Assembly (NCBI GenBank): GCA_018907035.1
Contig: JACCIC010000052.1
Coordinates: 2,626,501 to 2,690,500 of the forward strand
DNA length: 64,000 nt
Source: Sycobia sp. Sy_11
Lineage: Eukaryota; Arthropoda; Insecta; Hymenoptera; Epichrysomallidae
Reading direction: 5' to 3'
The notes below the pieces were generated by a model. The model worked only from the letters and a program-made list of their open reading frames with translations, was not told the DNA's origin and made no database searches. The position numbers and the translations under genes are program-made. Positions 37,745-46,699 of the stretch are shown in pieces; position 1 is the stretch's first letter; every line of letters starts with the position of its first letter.

Positions 37745-38449
37745 GTTCTTATAGCGATTAATGGTTTGAACGGTAATAATAGATGAGCCAGTCGAATCAA
37801 GAGCGGAAAGGTCTGAAATAAATTAAGAGCTCTGGTTAGTGATATTTTACAACTTATTCATTTATTTTGCGTAGATCTAAATATTGAATATTACAATTAA
37901 TGCGTTGTATAAACAAATAAAGTGTAGTGTATAATCATTTATAATTTATGCGTGGCGTACAGCTAATAAGGTAAAGAAAAGTAACTAAATTATTTTGTAA
38001 TGGAAAAAAATGAAAAAGGACGAATTTGAAAAAGCACCTGCCCGCTGTCACATACTTGTTCAATTATAGGTTGTGTAAGAGTGGGCACAGCCCGCCAAGC
38101 GCCAAGTTCGGCTTAAGAATGAGCACAGCCCGTCAGTCACCGAGCTCGGCTTAAGAGTGGGCGCAGCCCGCCAATCGCCGAGTTCGGCTTAAGAGTGGGC
38201 GCAGCCCGCCAGTCACCGAACTTGAATTAAGAGTGGACACAGCTCGTCAATTAAAACAATAGTTTAATTACTAATCACACACTTTCGCTAAACGTCAGCG
38301 CACTTGATGTCTGCTTCAGCTGAAGGTTTAAGAGAGACTGAGCCTTGATACTGCTCGGGCTCGCCTTTTATAGGCGATATGGCAGAAAATATAATCGCGC
38401 CATCTATTAGTGATTTTTTGTACTTATATAGATAATGCATTCTCGAACA
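37686..38449 (-). repeat. BEL 5' LTR (764 bp)
   Basis: TG..CA ends. Contains a TA run at about 37,699-37,736 and about 4.5 copies of the 38-bp repeat beginning at 38,076, one more than the internal LTR. It should hold the promoter on the minus strand. Immediately followed by the duplicated CCCGT. Confidence 0.93.
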
Positions 38450-38600
38450 CCCGTAGACTAATCTGAAAATAAAATATTAACTGAAAAAATTCTTTGTTAG
38501 TAAAGTGCAGTCTGACTGTCCCCAACATCCTTACCTAATTGAAGATCCAGTCCAACGTTTCGAGCTCGCTACGGCTCCTCATCAATCCCTGATTGATCAT
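38450..38600 (-). mobile_element. Penelope-like element 3' region, inner half
   Basis: Minus strand matches the 54,811-54,950 part of the plus-strand copy: a GATGAG..GAAACGTTGGACTGG block, an intron-like segment starting GTAAGG and ending TTTTCAG, a short palindrome at 38,508-38,518 and ATTAGTCTACGGG. Interrupted by the BEL element. Similarity to the 54-kb copy fades to the right of about 38,595, so no coding part of this copy is visible. Confidence 0.78.
38548..38589 (-). ncRNA. Hammerhead-ribozyme-like motif in Penelope-like DNA
   Basis: The minus strand reads TTGATGAG, a hairpin-forming GAGC..GCTC segment, then GAAAC and GTTGGACTGG. This is the layout of a hammerhead core (CUGANGA, stem II, GAAA), with U in place of the usual first C. 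Penelope-like elements are known to carry such ribozymes. Activity is uncertain because of the core change and poor stem I pairing in this copy. Confidence 0.4.
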
Positions 38601-39119
38601 TTTTGTCGGTTTTATAGATAAATTCTTGTACCGTTTTAAAGCTCTGTACTATTATGTTATTTTCTCTGTTACAACGTATTTTAGTCAGAATATTATAATA
38701 TTTAGTATTATTTTATACGGTTAGGCTATTTTTATTAGAAAAGACTTTTGCAAGATAGTTTTCATATAACTGTTTACTTCTGTCTCGTATTTTTATTATT
38801 TTGGATTCACCGAGAAGTACGGTATCCTAGTGCGATTCAGCCATATATTGTATCTTTTCTAATTACTCATGCATCTTTTTTCTGTAAGGATAATAAATAA
38901 AACAACAGTAGACAATTATAGAGCGGACATAACTATTATAGAGTAGCATTAACATTTCGGGTTCAGCTCCCTACCATGTATGAGATAGAAATCTAGTAAT
39001 ATTTAGAGCTTTTAAACATGGTTTTCAAATTGAGTTAATTTGAGGTATAAATGAAAATTTCTGATCGAAAAAAATTCCAAAAAAGCAAAAAACTTCACCA
39101 GATACAATTAAGTTATCAT
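38601..39119. other. AT-rich stretch between elements
   Basis: No recognised coding sequence. It lies between the Penelope-like fragment and the 3' part of the Jockey-like element and may include degraded 3' sequence of either. Confidence 0.5.
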
Positions 39120-40680
39120 TAATTTGATTTTCTACTGTACCTGGTTTTATGCTCTTTTTATTAAAACTAATAAGGAAATTTTAATTCATTTATTTTTAAA
39201 AATTTCAAAAATGTTTCTATTACGATTAATTTTCGCAGTAATCAAGAATATGTTTGGAAATAAATGTAAAATATTCGGATTTTCTTTGGTTAAAAAGTCT
39301 TCTAGTTATTGAATAAGCCATTTTGTAGTTAATGAAGTCTTCAAGTTTCAAATTTAATTTAAATTTTTTATAAGCAGCTCTATGTAATCTTTTAATTCTT
39401 TTGGAATCTGAGTGCCACCATGGAACTGGTTTTTTATGATTTTTATGATTTTTTCTATTTTGTTTTTTATTTTGAATTTCATCGTATGTACAAAAAGTTA
39501 ATATTTTTCTCGAGGTGGTATATCTTGGTAAGTGATTGACAAAAAACTGGAAGTATGTTAGATACGTATCAAAATGATTTCAATCCGTAAGTATTTTTTT
39601 AATTTTAAAAGATTTTTTAATATAAGCACTTCTAGTACTTTAAAAGTATATATAAAGAGGATAATAGTCTCTTCCCCACGTATTGTGAATAACTTTAACA
39701 TTAATTTTATTTGCGATATTGTTAGTAGAAAAAATAAGATCAAGATAAAATTCGATATTTCTATGCTCTTGTAAGAATGTAATAGTATTTTCGTTGTGTC
39801 GAAATAAGTTTAAACTTTCTATAGAAGCGTAAAATCTACTACCGTTACTATCTGTTTTTTTGCAATTCAAAAACATCGTTATGACTAATATTATTAGTTA
39901 TAATATACTATTATTTTGTATTAGCATTACACTAGAAATTCGATAACAATTTATTAAGTGAAAGAAAGGGGTAATTTTTTATTAGTTAGATGCTGCATAG
40001 CTCAACGGAATTGTTTCGTATTCTTAAGCTTATTATTTCTTTAACCTTTAGAGGGCCGAGATGATGCCTACAAGCGTCATATTTTTTTATTAATCAAGAA
40101 TGTGACTTATTTCCAGCATAATCAGTGAAAAAAAAAATTTTCTTCCAGTTCATCGCCATATTGAAACCACCATTTTGAATTTTGAAAGTTTGATTCCATA
40201 ATCGTATTCAGCAACCCCAAAAACCCCTAGGGAACAATTTTTGAGGAAACGATTTTTGAGAAAATATCAACGTTTTTACGAAAACAAAAAAATTACAATT
40301 CGCATTACAGTACCAGACATGCTCCAATCTGCTAAAGACTTGACCTTACTTTAGTCTTTCTTTGCATTGCCTAAACTCACTTTTTATAGAAAAACGGTGC
40401 TTTTGAAATTTCTCAAATCCTGGCACTCTAAAGATTAAAGTTAAAATTCTTGCGTATTAGAATGAACAGCCCTCCACCTCTGCGATCAGGTCTATTCTAT
40501 CTCTAGATATTAAATCCTGGGAAGTTTCTGTTTTTGCTTTCTGTGAATCAAGTTTCCACACGATCAGGATATCTAAATCAACTAAGATTTTTTATATTTC
40601 TTGCAGCCAAGGTATTAAGCTTTTTGAATTCCAAAACAATAATTTGAATTCATGGAAAATATTAATTATTATATCTGTCA
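39120..40680 (-). pseudogene. Non-LTR ORF2 endonuclease, split by a MITE
   Basis: Blocks in order on the minus strand: a FKLLFWN-like start (about 40,650), a PDRRGGG/LFILIRKNF region (about 40,460), then past the MITE a region ending NNSVELCSI, and the C-terminal block with DLIFSTNN and TWGRDYYP. The chain of blocks matches the apurinic-type endonuclease that nicks target DNA. Stops and frame changes occur in each block. No reverse transcriptase motif follows. Confidence 0.72.
40045..40434. mobile_element. 390-bp piggyBac-like MITE (TTAA target)
   Basis: Flanked by TTAA on both sides (40,041-40,044 and 40,435-40,438). Ends are inverted: the left starts CCTTTAGAGGGCCGAG and the right, reversed, starts TCTTTAGAGTGCCAGG. 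There is no coding capacity. Deleting the element and one TTAA brings the two endonuclease parts of the host non-LTR element back into register, which independently proves the insertion. A full-length piggyBac-like transposase elsewhere would have moved it. Confidence 0.8.
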
Positions 40681-40722
40681 TTTTTTAGCTGTTATTCGTC
40701 TTCTAAAACTGATTAATTCTCA

Positions 40723-41312
40723 CTACTGTTTATGTGTTGATCTTGACTCTTTTTTTTCGTCTGTTCTATTCAAAGTGTTATTAATTTTACTCACAGGACT
40801 TTTTAATGATATTTCATCGATATATTTGTAAACTTCTCTTAACGTAGCAGTTATTGTTGATATGTCAGGAGAATATTGTAAAGCTATATCTGTAGGGTTT
40901 GACTTAGCATACATTTCAGAGAGAAATTTCCATATATTATCAAAATCTATTACTGAGGCAGAATTTTTTTTTATTTTCAAAAAATTGTTAGATTTTGTCT
41001 AGTTTAAGTTTAATCGCACGAGGTTTGTCTTGAAGTTTTCATTTTTTGAATTTTTTTCAATTTGCTCGATTGTTCTTTACTCTTATGTCGATTTTCATTT
41101 ATAACTGTATGTTTTTCTTCAATCAGACGTGGCTTGAATGTTGCCATTGTACCGATAAATGTCAATGAGGTCGATAAAGTTCGTTTAATGCAGGTTTTTT
41201 GCCGTAGTTTGAAAACGTCATTATATATTGGCGACGACTGAGTTTGTTGTATATTAAAATCTTGTTGGTCCTTGTTTAGTAACAAGGTCTCTTCTATATT
41301 TATCATTTTCAT
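40723..41312 (-). pseudogene. Non-LTR ORF1 C-terminal, low-complexity part
   Basis: Two successive open frames (41,312-41,010 and 40,980-40,723), Lys/Ser/Thr-rich and without a domain, lying between the zinc knuckle and the endonuclease start. This matches the linker tail of ORF1 in this element group. Called by position more than by motif. Confidence 0.55.
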
Positions 41313-41397
41313 TGTGGAAGTTCTCTAAAAATGTATTTACTATTTTTTACATTGTCAGAAATTGGTTGATTGTTGATTTCATTATTCTTGCAATATT

Positions 41398-41935
41398 TTG
41401 CTAATTATCCCTCCTCTTTACAAAAAAAGCAAGCAAGTTTTTCCATTGATAAATATATTCAGTAAACCGTACTTTCGAATTCAACTTGTATTGATGCTGG
41501 GAGCTTGGATATATCTTCTTCTTCTATATACATTTGTCGTCGAAAACTTACTATATGTGTGTATCCTGGTTTATTTAAGCCGATTCCAACATATGTAATC
41601 TGCGATTTCAATGTATTATTATACTCGGTAAGCTTATTTTCTATGACGGAGTTTGGTATTACAAACTGTACATTTGACAAAATAATTATTTTCGTTTTAC
41701 AATTAGAGGTTGAAGCGTTAGAGAAAAGTTATTCATTTTAGCAGTCTTGTAGCAGTCTTCTGTTAAGAATTCAAGTAAATACATACTCATAGTGAGATTT
41801 TCGAATTACCCAAAATAACTGCAGATTTGATAATTTTTTCAATAGCAATTGTTCATTTATTTACTGTAATTCCATTAACTCCATCTGTAACAATTGGCCA
41901 TCTTTTTGGATATTCTACTTCCTAGATAACACGGA
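41398..41935 (-). pseudogene. Non-LTR ORF1 (gag-like, zinc knuckle)
   Basis: Frames at 41,680-41,459 and beyond read SVIENKLTEYNNTLKSQITY, VSFRRQMYIEEEDISKLP and, after a break, EKLACFFCKEEG..AKYC. This is the nucleic-acid-binding region of Jockey/X-element ORF1 proteins, which coat element RNA. Upstream, about 41,930-41,840 adds an EVEYPKRWPIVTDGVNGITV block in another frame. Interrupted by stops. Confidence 0.72.
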
Positions 41936-42590
41936 TTGCCGGGCACGGCTTGGCTCCAATCTGGAAGTCTGTTTGTGACCTGATAGGGCCCACTTTCATT
42001 CACTAGTTGGATAAGCCATAAGTAGATCCGTGGTGGTTGTTTATTGCTCCACTAGTTGGAGCGTCAAACAGTGTATGAAATCTGCATCCATTTTGGATCC
42101 AGCAGTTACAAATATAAAACAAATGCATTTTGTAGGTTATATTTTTCGAGTTTGAATGGTTTTTCGTAGATCCGAAGTAGAAGCTGAGAGCACAGAAGAA
42201 TATAACTGTTATAATATTATTAGTTGAAATAAAAATATATTAATAAATATGAAAAAACTTGTTAATTTATAAAAAATAATTGGGCATGTGTAGTTCTATT
42301 TATTTAAAATTTGGATCAAGAATAACAAGTCTTTTTATACATACATATATGGAGGTTATAAACAAAACTTCTAGTGAAAATTGTTGTTGAATTGAATGTT
42401 TTTGTATAAAAATGAAGAACTAAGATAATTGTAGAATAATGTGATTTTTTACGAAGTTAATAAATTATCATTTTTAATTTTGTCGTATAGATGAAATATA
42501 TCAGATGAGTTTCCTATTTGGCTATATCACTAAAAGTTGAAAAAAACTGTCCGATAAATGTACAGATCATTTGCCTTTATTTACAGATTA
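41936..42590. other. Unassigned stretch
   Basis: The first 200 bases are GC-richer and may be the 5' end of the Jockey-like element (minus strand) or another repeat. The rest is AT-rich. No gene recognised. Confidence 0.4.
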
Positions 42591-43268
42591 TTTTCATTCG
42601 ATAAAACCTCACATCCGAACTCCCGTAGCTTCTGACGAGTTATCAACGAAGTGTGTGGTCTGGCATTGTCCTGGTGGAATACTACACCCTTCCTGTTGGC
42701 CAATTGTGGACACTTCTGGTCGATAGCCTGCTTCAAGCGGTCCAGTTGTTTACAGTAGATGGTAGAATTGTAGATGGTTTAAAATGATTCGGTGACTAAC
42801 TCTCATCTCCTGGGCGATGTCACGAGATCTAATGTAGAGATCTAACTCGATAAATTCCATGATTTGATCGGCATTCGTCGTCAAAGGACTTCCGCCGGCT
42901 GGCTTATCCATGGTGTCGTTTTTACCGGCTCTGAATCGTCGAAACCATTCCTCTGTGGTTCGAAATGAGAGCGTCCTATCCCCCAAAACACCATTAATTT
43001 TACGGAACGTTTCTCTAGTGGATTTGCCTTTGGCGAAGGAATACTTTAAAATAGCGCGAATTTCAGCGTTAGTGAACTCCATATTCACACGTCTATAACT
43101 TTTGAACGCAATATCCAAGCTAATCATGCATAGCGTCGTTTTGTACGTTATGTCAAGAACTTTCAAATGATGTATAGTATTGTTAGATACGAGCTCTGTA
43201 GCGCTTCGTACATAACCGCGAAATTCATAAGACCAAAAGGCGGAAGGAGATATTTGACAACCTAATGT
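42591..43268 (-). mobile_element. Mariner transposon, internally deleted
   Basis: The minus strand gives a mariner transposase N-terminus (EFTNAEIRAILKYSFAKGKS.., EEWFRRFRAG) from 43,082 and, after about 42,780, the C-terminal catalytic region (KQAIDQKCPQLANRKGVVFH, HQDNARPHTSLITRQKLREF). The middle, including the first catalytic aspartate, is missing. The right end carries a terminal sequence reading TTAGGTTGTCAAATATCTCC on the minus strand, typical of mariner ends. The left terminus is not clear. Confidence 0.85.
42750..43166 (-). pseudogene. Mariner transposase N-terminal fragment
   Basis: Cut-and-paste transposase DNA-binding part. Two helix-turn-helix regions are visible: one in IRAILKYSFAKGKSTRETF, one in IRSRDIAQEMRVSHRIILNHL. 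The likely true start is the Met at 43,082 (MEFTNAEIRA), not the upstream one. The frame ends where the deletion begins. Confidence 0.85.
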
Positions 43269-43985
43269 ATTTATAATATATGAAATATATTTTCATAATA
43301 CATACACGCGTGTTCGCATGAGCACACACATATACACATAAACATACATGGATGCATCTACGAAAGTATCAAAATTGCCGGAAGATGGGTAGAATCAGTT
43401 CCAATAAATCTCCAATATGTATCCAATCTAGTAGCAGCTTTTGCTGTTCCATCAAACGTAGTAAGTACAAAACTGTAATTCTTCACTAAAACTACTTAAG
43501 CATTACTTGATGAGGCTCAGTTAGTTAAAGACTATAATTCCTGTCGGTAGTGAAGTGGTAAAATAGGGTTTGTTGTGCAAAAAAACTATTACACTTCTTG
43601 TGACATTTTTTATATGGGCTTTACGATTCTATCCATGTCTATCTTCACTGGTAAAGAGCACTCTTAAAGTAAATTATATAGAACTGTCATACCAATTACG
43701 ATCCTAACCATAAAAAAACACAATTCGCCCTTGACTCATATCATTTTATAGAATTTATTAAATACCTCCTTACGATTCAATGATGATTTATAATAGTATA
43801 TATATATATGTTGCATGAATGTCGGTAAAACAAAGTTTAATATCTCATTTTATGATTTGAAATTTTGAAATGCAAACTTTGCAGTGTAGCAGCAGCGCCA
43901 AGGTTCAGGGCTTCTCAAACTCTCTCGCCTTCCTGGCGTTACCACGCCACTTGATTCTTTTGATAATCCTTTTACATACTGTAAT
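43269..43985. other. Unassigned stretch
   Basis: No coding sequence recognised. A perfect 6-bp-stem hairpin, TGGCGTtaccACGCCA, lies at about 43,936-43,951. Could belong to the 3' flank of the adjacent non-LTR element. Confidence 0.45.
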
Positions 43986-44317
43986 ACAACGATTTTATTA
44001 TTATTATAATTATTATTATTATTATTATTATTTTAGGAGTCTATGAGTGCTATTTATGCATTTTCAATGTCCGTTCAGCAAGAATAATCCTGCAGAACAG
44101 CCACTGGTATATGTGCGAATCGATACAAAACCCACGTCACTACGCACTACACGTGTATCTCCGTGTGATTGCACCGACACCAGCCGGGAACTGTTATTCA
44201 TATTACTTCAGCCTGGGAAGCAGTCCTTGCGTAGTCCATTCATGGTCATTCCTTTTGTCTTAGAATCTCATGCACACTTGAATCTGCATTAGAATCCTTC
44301 AATCATCCAGACATCCG

Positions 44318-45466
44318 TCATCTCGTTTGCTGCGAAGCACATGCGTAACGTATTTTGTCATCAACCGCCAGGTGTCCGCGTCCGTCGTCATAAATTATGT
44401 TACGTTTTCTGGCGTGATCACGCCTATTCTTGTCTGTAGCCATAGTCGTAACTCGATCCAATTCTCGCACACGAAGAACGTGTACTCCACTTCGTCCCAA
44501 GCCCGTCCGCAAAACTTGCATTCCAGAGAGGCAATCGTCTTCAACCTATAGAGATACTTACGAAAATATCCATGTCCGGAAAGAAACTGGGTAAGGTAGA
44601 AGTTCACCTCCCCGTGTTGCCTCCTCTTCCATGGATAGATTTCGGGTTTTAGTCTTTTCGTCCATTGTCCACGTTCGTCCGTCGTCCACCGTCTCTGCTA
44701 CGTCTCGATCGTCTTTATCCGTTTTTCAGTCGCAGTGTTTTTCCTTCCAACATTCGGCCTCCGCTCATGAATACGCTTTCGTTCAGCTGTGAACAGATTG
44801 ATGGGAATGACCACAGCGATCACGAAAACCACGCTCTCAGTCATAGTGCGATACGCGCAGGCGATTCTTAATGCACCCACCCATTTTACGCTTTTCATGA
44901 CGTTTGCTCGTTTTCTTACATTCATCGCGTCGGCTTAGATTTCTACCCCATAAAGCAAGCTCGAGTGGGTAACGTTCCTCACTCTGCTTAGAGACTTAGT
45001 CTCTTCTGCTGCCTTATTCGTCACGTTTCATCGGTCAGGCTACAAGCTTCGCTTCGTATCCAAGGTCACCCCAAGATACTTAACTTCACTCTTGGTTTCC
45101 AATCTTTCTGTCCCAACCGTCATCGAAAGCATCGTCTACGAGTTATATAAATACATCTATAGGTCTACGAGTCAGCAGCAATAACTCGATCTTGTGCAGC
45201 GCGAGCTGCAGTCCGTAGTCTGTCATCCATTCAGTCACCCATGTCATGACTTGATTCAGTTTTAAAAGAATCAAGTGATAGTTGCGCGCAACTGTCCTGT
45301 CAGCATAGGCGAGGAGGCGTACGTCTAAGGGCATGTCCAGTCTTAGTAGCCGTCGTACTGTACGGTCCAGACGTCGATGACCAGGATAGATCCCTGGGCC
45401 ACCACCACTGTCACGCGTTTCCATTTCTTTCCGTCCAATATCTCGTACGTCAGTCTTCGATCCCAT
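44318..45466 (-). pseudogene. Copy A reverse transcriptase end and C-terminal knuckle
   Basis: Pieces at 45,466-45,143 (RLLAYADRTVARN; TEWMTDYGLQLALHKIELLLL), 44,925-44,698 (VGALRIACAYRTMTE) and 44,607-44,318 (LTQFLSGHGYFRKYL, C..C..H-type knuckle). These are the thumb and the C-terminal zinc region typical of R1-clade ORF2. All are broken from each other by stops. Confidence 0.82.
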
Positions 45467-46134
45467 AGATAGTCCCGTATGGTATATAGAAGGTAGGAGT
45501 CAATTTTGAAAGTAGACTCCAGCGCTGCCCACTTCTCTGTCCATTTCGCGGAGTTGAAGGTGTTTTGGTAGTCTACGGTCACCAGTAGAACCAGTGGTCT
45601 GGTCGCATGGCAGCCCCTGTTCGCCGAGTGAAATATTTTCGTCACGTTACCTACAGCCCCGATTGTCGACCGTCCTTTCCGAAATGCGTGTTGTTGTTCA
45701 GATAGGTGTCCGGAATTTGTAATTGCCTGTAGCAGTCGTGGTATTATCAGGAGCTCCAATAGTTTCCTTCCGTATTATGTAGACAGAAGCCTGTGCGAAA
45801 AAGGCGAATCAAAGTCCCCTTTAGTCTTACTGATGAGAAGCAATCGAGCCACCTTCCAGAGTCTGCTAAAAAGTCCCGCTACAAGGCATGCGTTGTTTAA
45901 GTCCAAAAGGACATCCGCGCCGCGTAAAGGAACTACCCGAAGTACCTCGCTAGTTATGCCATCGGGACCTGCAGCCTTGTTAGGCTTCAACGCCTTCGAA
46001 GTCCTATGGATCTTTTCCTGCGTGAAGAAAGGAATATCTGTCTCTGTCGTTTCGTTCATCACGTTGATTCTGCCTGGATGGGTCAAAAAAGTCCTTGGAC
46101 TATCCTTTACATTTCTCCAGGGGTCCGAACGCAC
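45343..46134 (-). pseudogene. Copy A reverse transcriptase, fingers and palm fragments
   Basis: Two frames (46,134-45,775 and 45,759-45,343). The first has ALKPNKAAGPDGI, ADVLLDLNNACL and WKVARLLLISKTKG; the second has LSEQQHAFRKGRSTIGAVGN and TVDYQNTFNSAKW with the first catalytic aspartate. The order matches R1/TRAS/Waldo-type RTs. The frames are offset by a frameshift. Confidence 0.85.
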
Positions 46135-46699
46135 TTCATCAATAAGTCGCGTCTAACACCGTTTCTTCTTATCGTTGATCGCGAATCTCAACCGCTGCCT
46201 GGCGGGCTTGAACTCCACAGAGGAGGGTCTTACTTCGCTACGACTTCGGGCTCGTTGACCTATCCGTCTCAGCTTCAAACAGGTGCTTCTAAGATCTGCG
46301 ATCTCCTCCGTCCACTAGTATGTCTGTCGTCTATTGCGTATGTTGTGTTTCTTGTGCATAGTGGCATCGCATAGGCGTTGGAGAAAAATAGTCGTCGCCG
46401 CCGCTAACACCACGAGCCACGACTCTTGCAGTCTCTATGACAAGAATCCTCGAGACTGCGTCCCAGCAGCTATTTCGTCTGTCCGGTCCTTTTCAATCTT
46501 TTCGTAGATGACCGAAATGCCAGCACCAGTATCATCGCAAGAAGCGTAACCTGCTCCTTATTCGAGAATTAGCCCATCCGATTTTGATACGTCGTTTCCT
46601 TAAGAGACCGGTAGACTCTTTCGCGTTTAATTCGAAGACCGTCATTCTCTGTCCTCTACTATAATAATAATAATACTAACGTCGAAGACGTGAGGATAA

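Larger units (their letters stand above)
30371..38449 (-). mobile_element. BEL/Pao LTR retrotransposon with three LTR segments and duplicated gag start
   Basis: Insertion bounded by the 5-bp duplication CCCGT (30,366-30,370 and 38,450-38,454); outer ends read TGTTACG..CTCGAACA. On the minus strand the order is: complete 5' LTR (38,449-37,686), tRNA-Tyr primer site, gag, protease, reverse transcriptase, RNase H, integrase, purine tract, complete LTR (32,173-31,432), a second primer site, a second gag start (31,196 to about 30,501), then a short LTR end (about 30,431-30,371). So this is a partial tandem dimer with an internal deletion. Domain order PR-RT-RH-IN with YVDD and the BEL-type integrase identifies the superfamily. 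The coding region is broken by several frameshifts and stops; probably not autonomous now, but the near identity of repeats implies a recent insertion. Confidence 0.92.
39120..41935 (-). mobile_element. Jockey/X-element-like non-LTR retrotransposon, degenerate
   Basis: Read on the minus strand: gag-like ORF1 (about 41,930-40,720) with a YVGIGLNKPGYTHIVSFRRQ block and a CFFCKEEG..AKYC zinc knuckle, then the start of ORF2 (about 40,680) with apurinic-endonuclease blocks, interrupted by a MITE at 40,434-40,045. The endonuclease then continues to 39,640 with FLQEHRNIEFYLDLIFSTNN and a TWGRDYYP block (family S/R-DH-P). A VPWWHSDSKRIKRLHRAAYK linker region follows around 39,420-39,360. The reverse transcriptase is missing, so the element is truncated as well as full of stops. 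Confidence 0.8.
43986..46650 (-). mobile_element. R1-clade-like non-LTR retrotransposon, copy A
   Basis: Minus strand: the ORF2 start region after the endonuclease (about 46,650-46,140), the RT N-terminus (ALKPNKAAGPDGITSEVLRV at about 46,030), FRKGRSTIGAVG and LVLLVTVDYQNTFNSAKW, YADRTVA (normally YADD), a thumb block, then CKFCGRAWDEVEYTFFVCENW, the Cys-His knuckle at the C-terminus. A 3' untranslated part follows and ends in a (AAT)n tail at about 43,990-44,035. Stops, frameshifts and the lost catalytic Asp make it inactive. The 5' part (ORF1 and most of the endonuclease) is missing. Confidence 0.82.
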
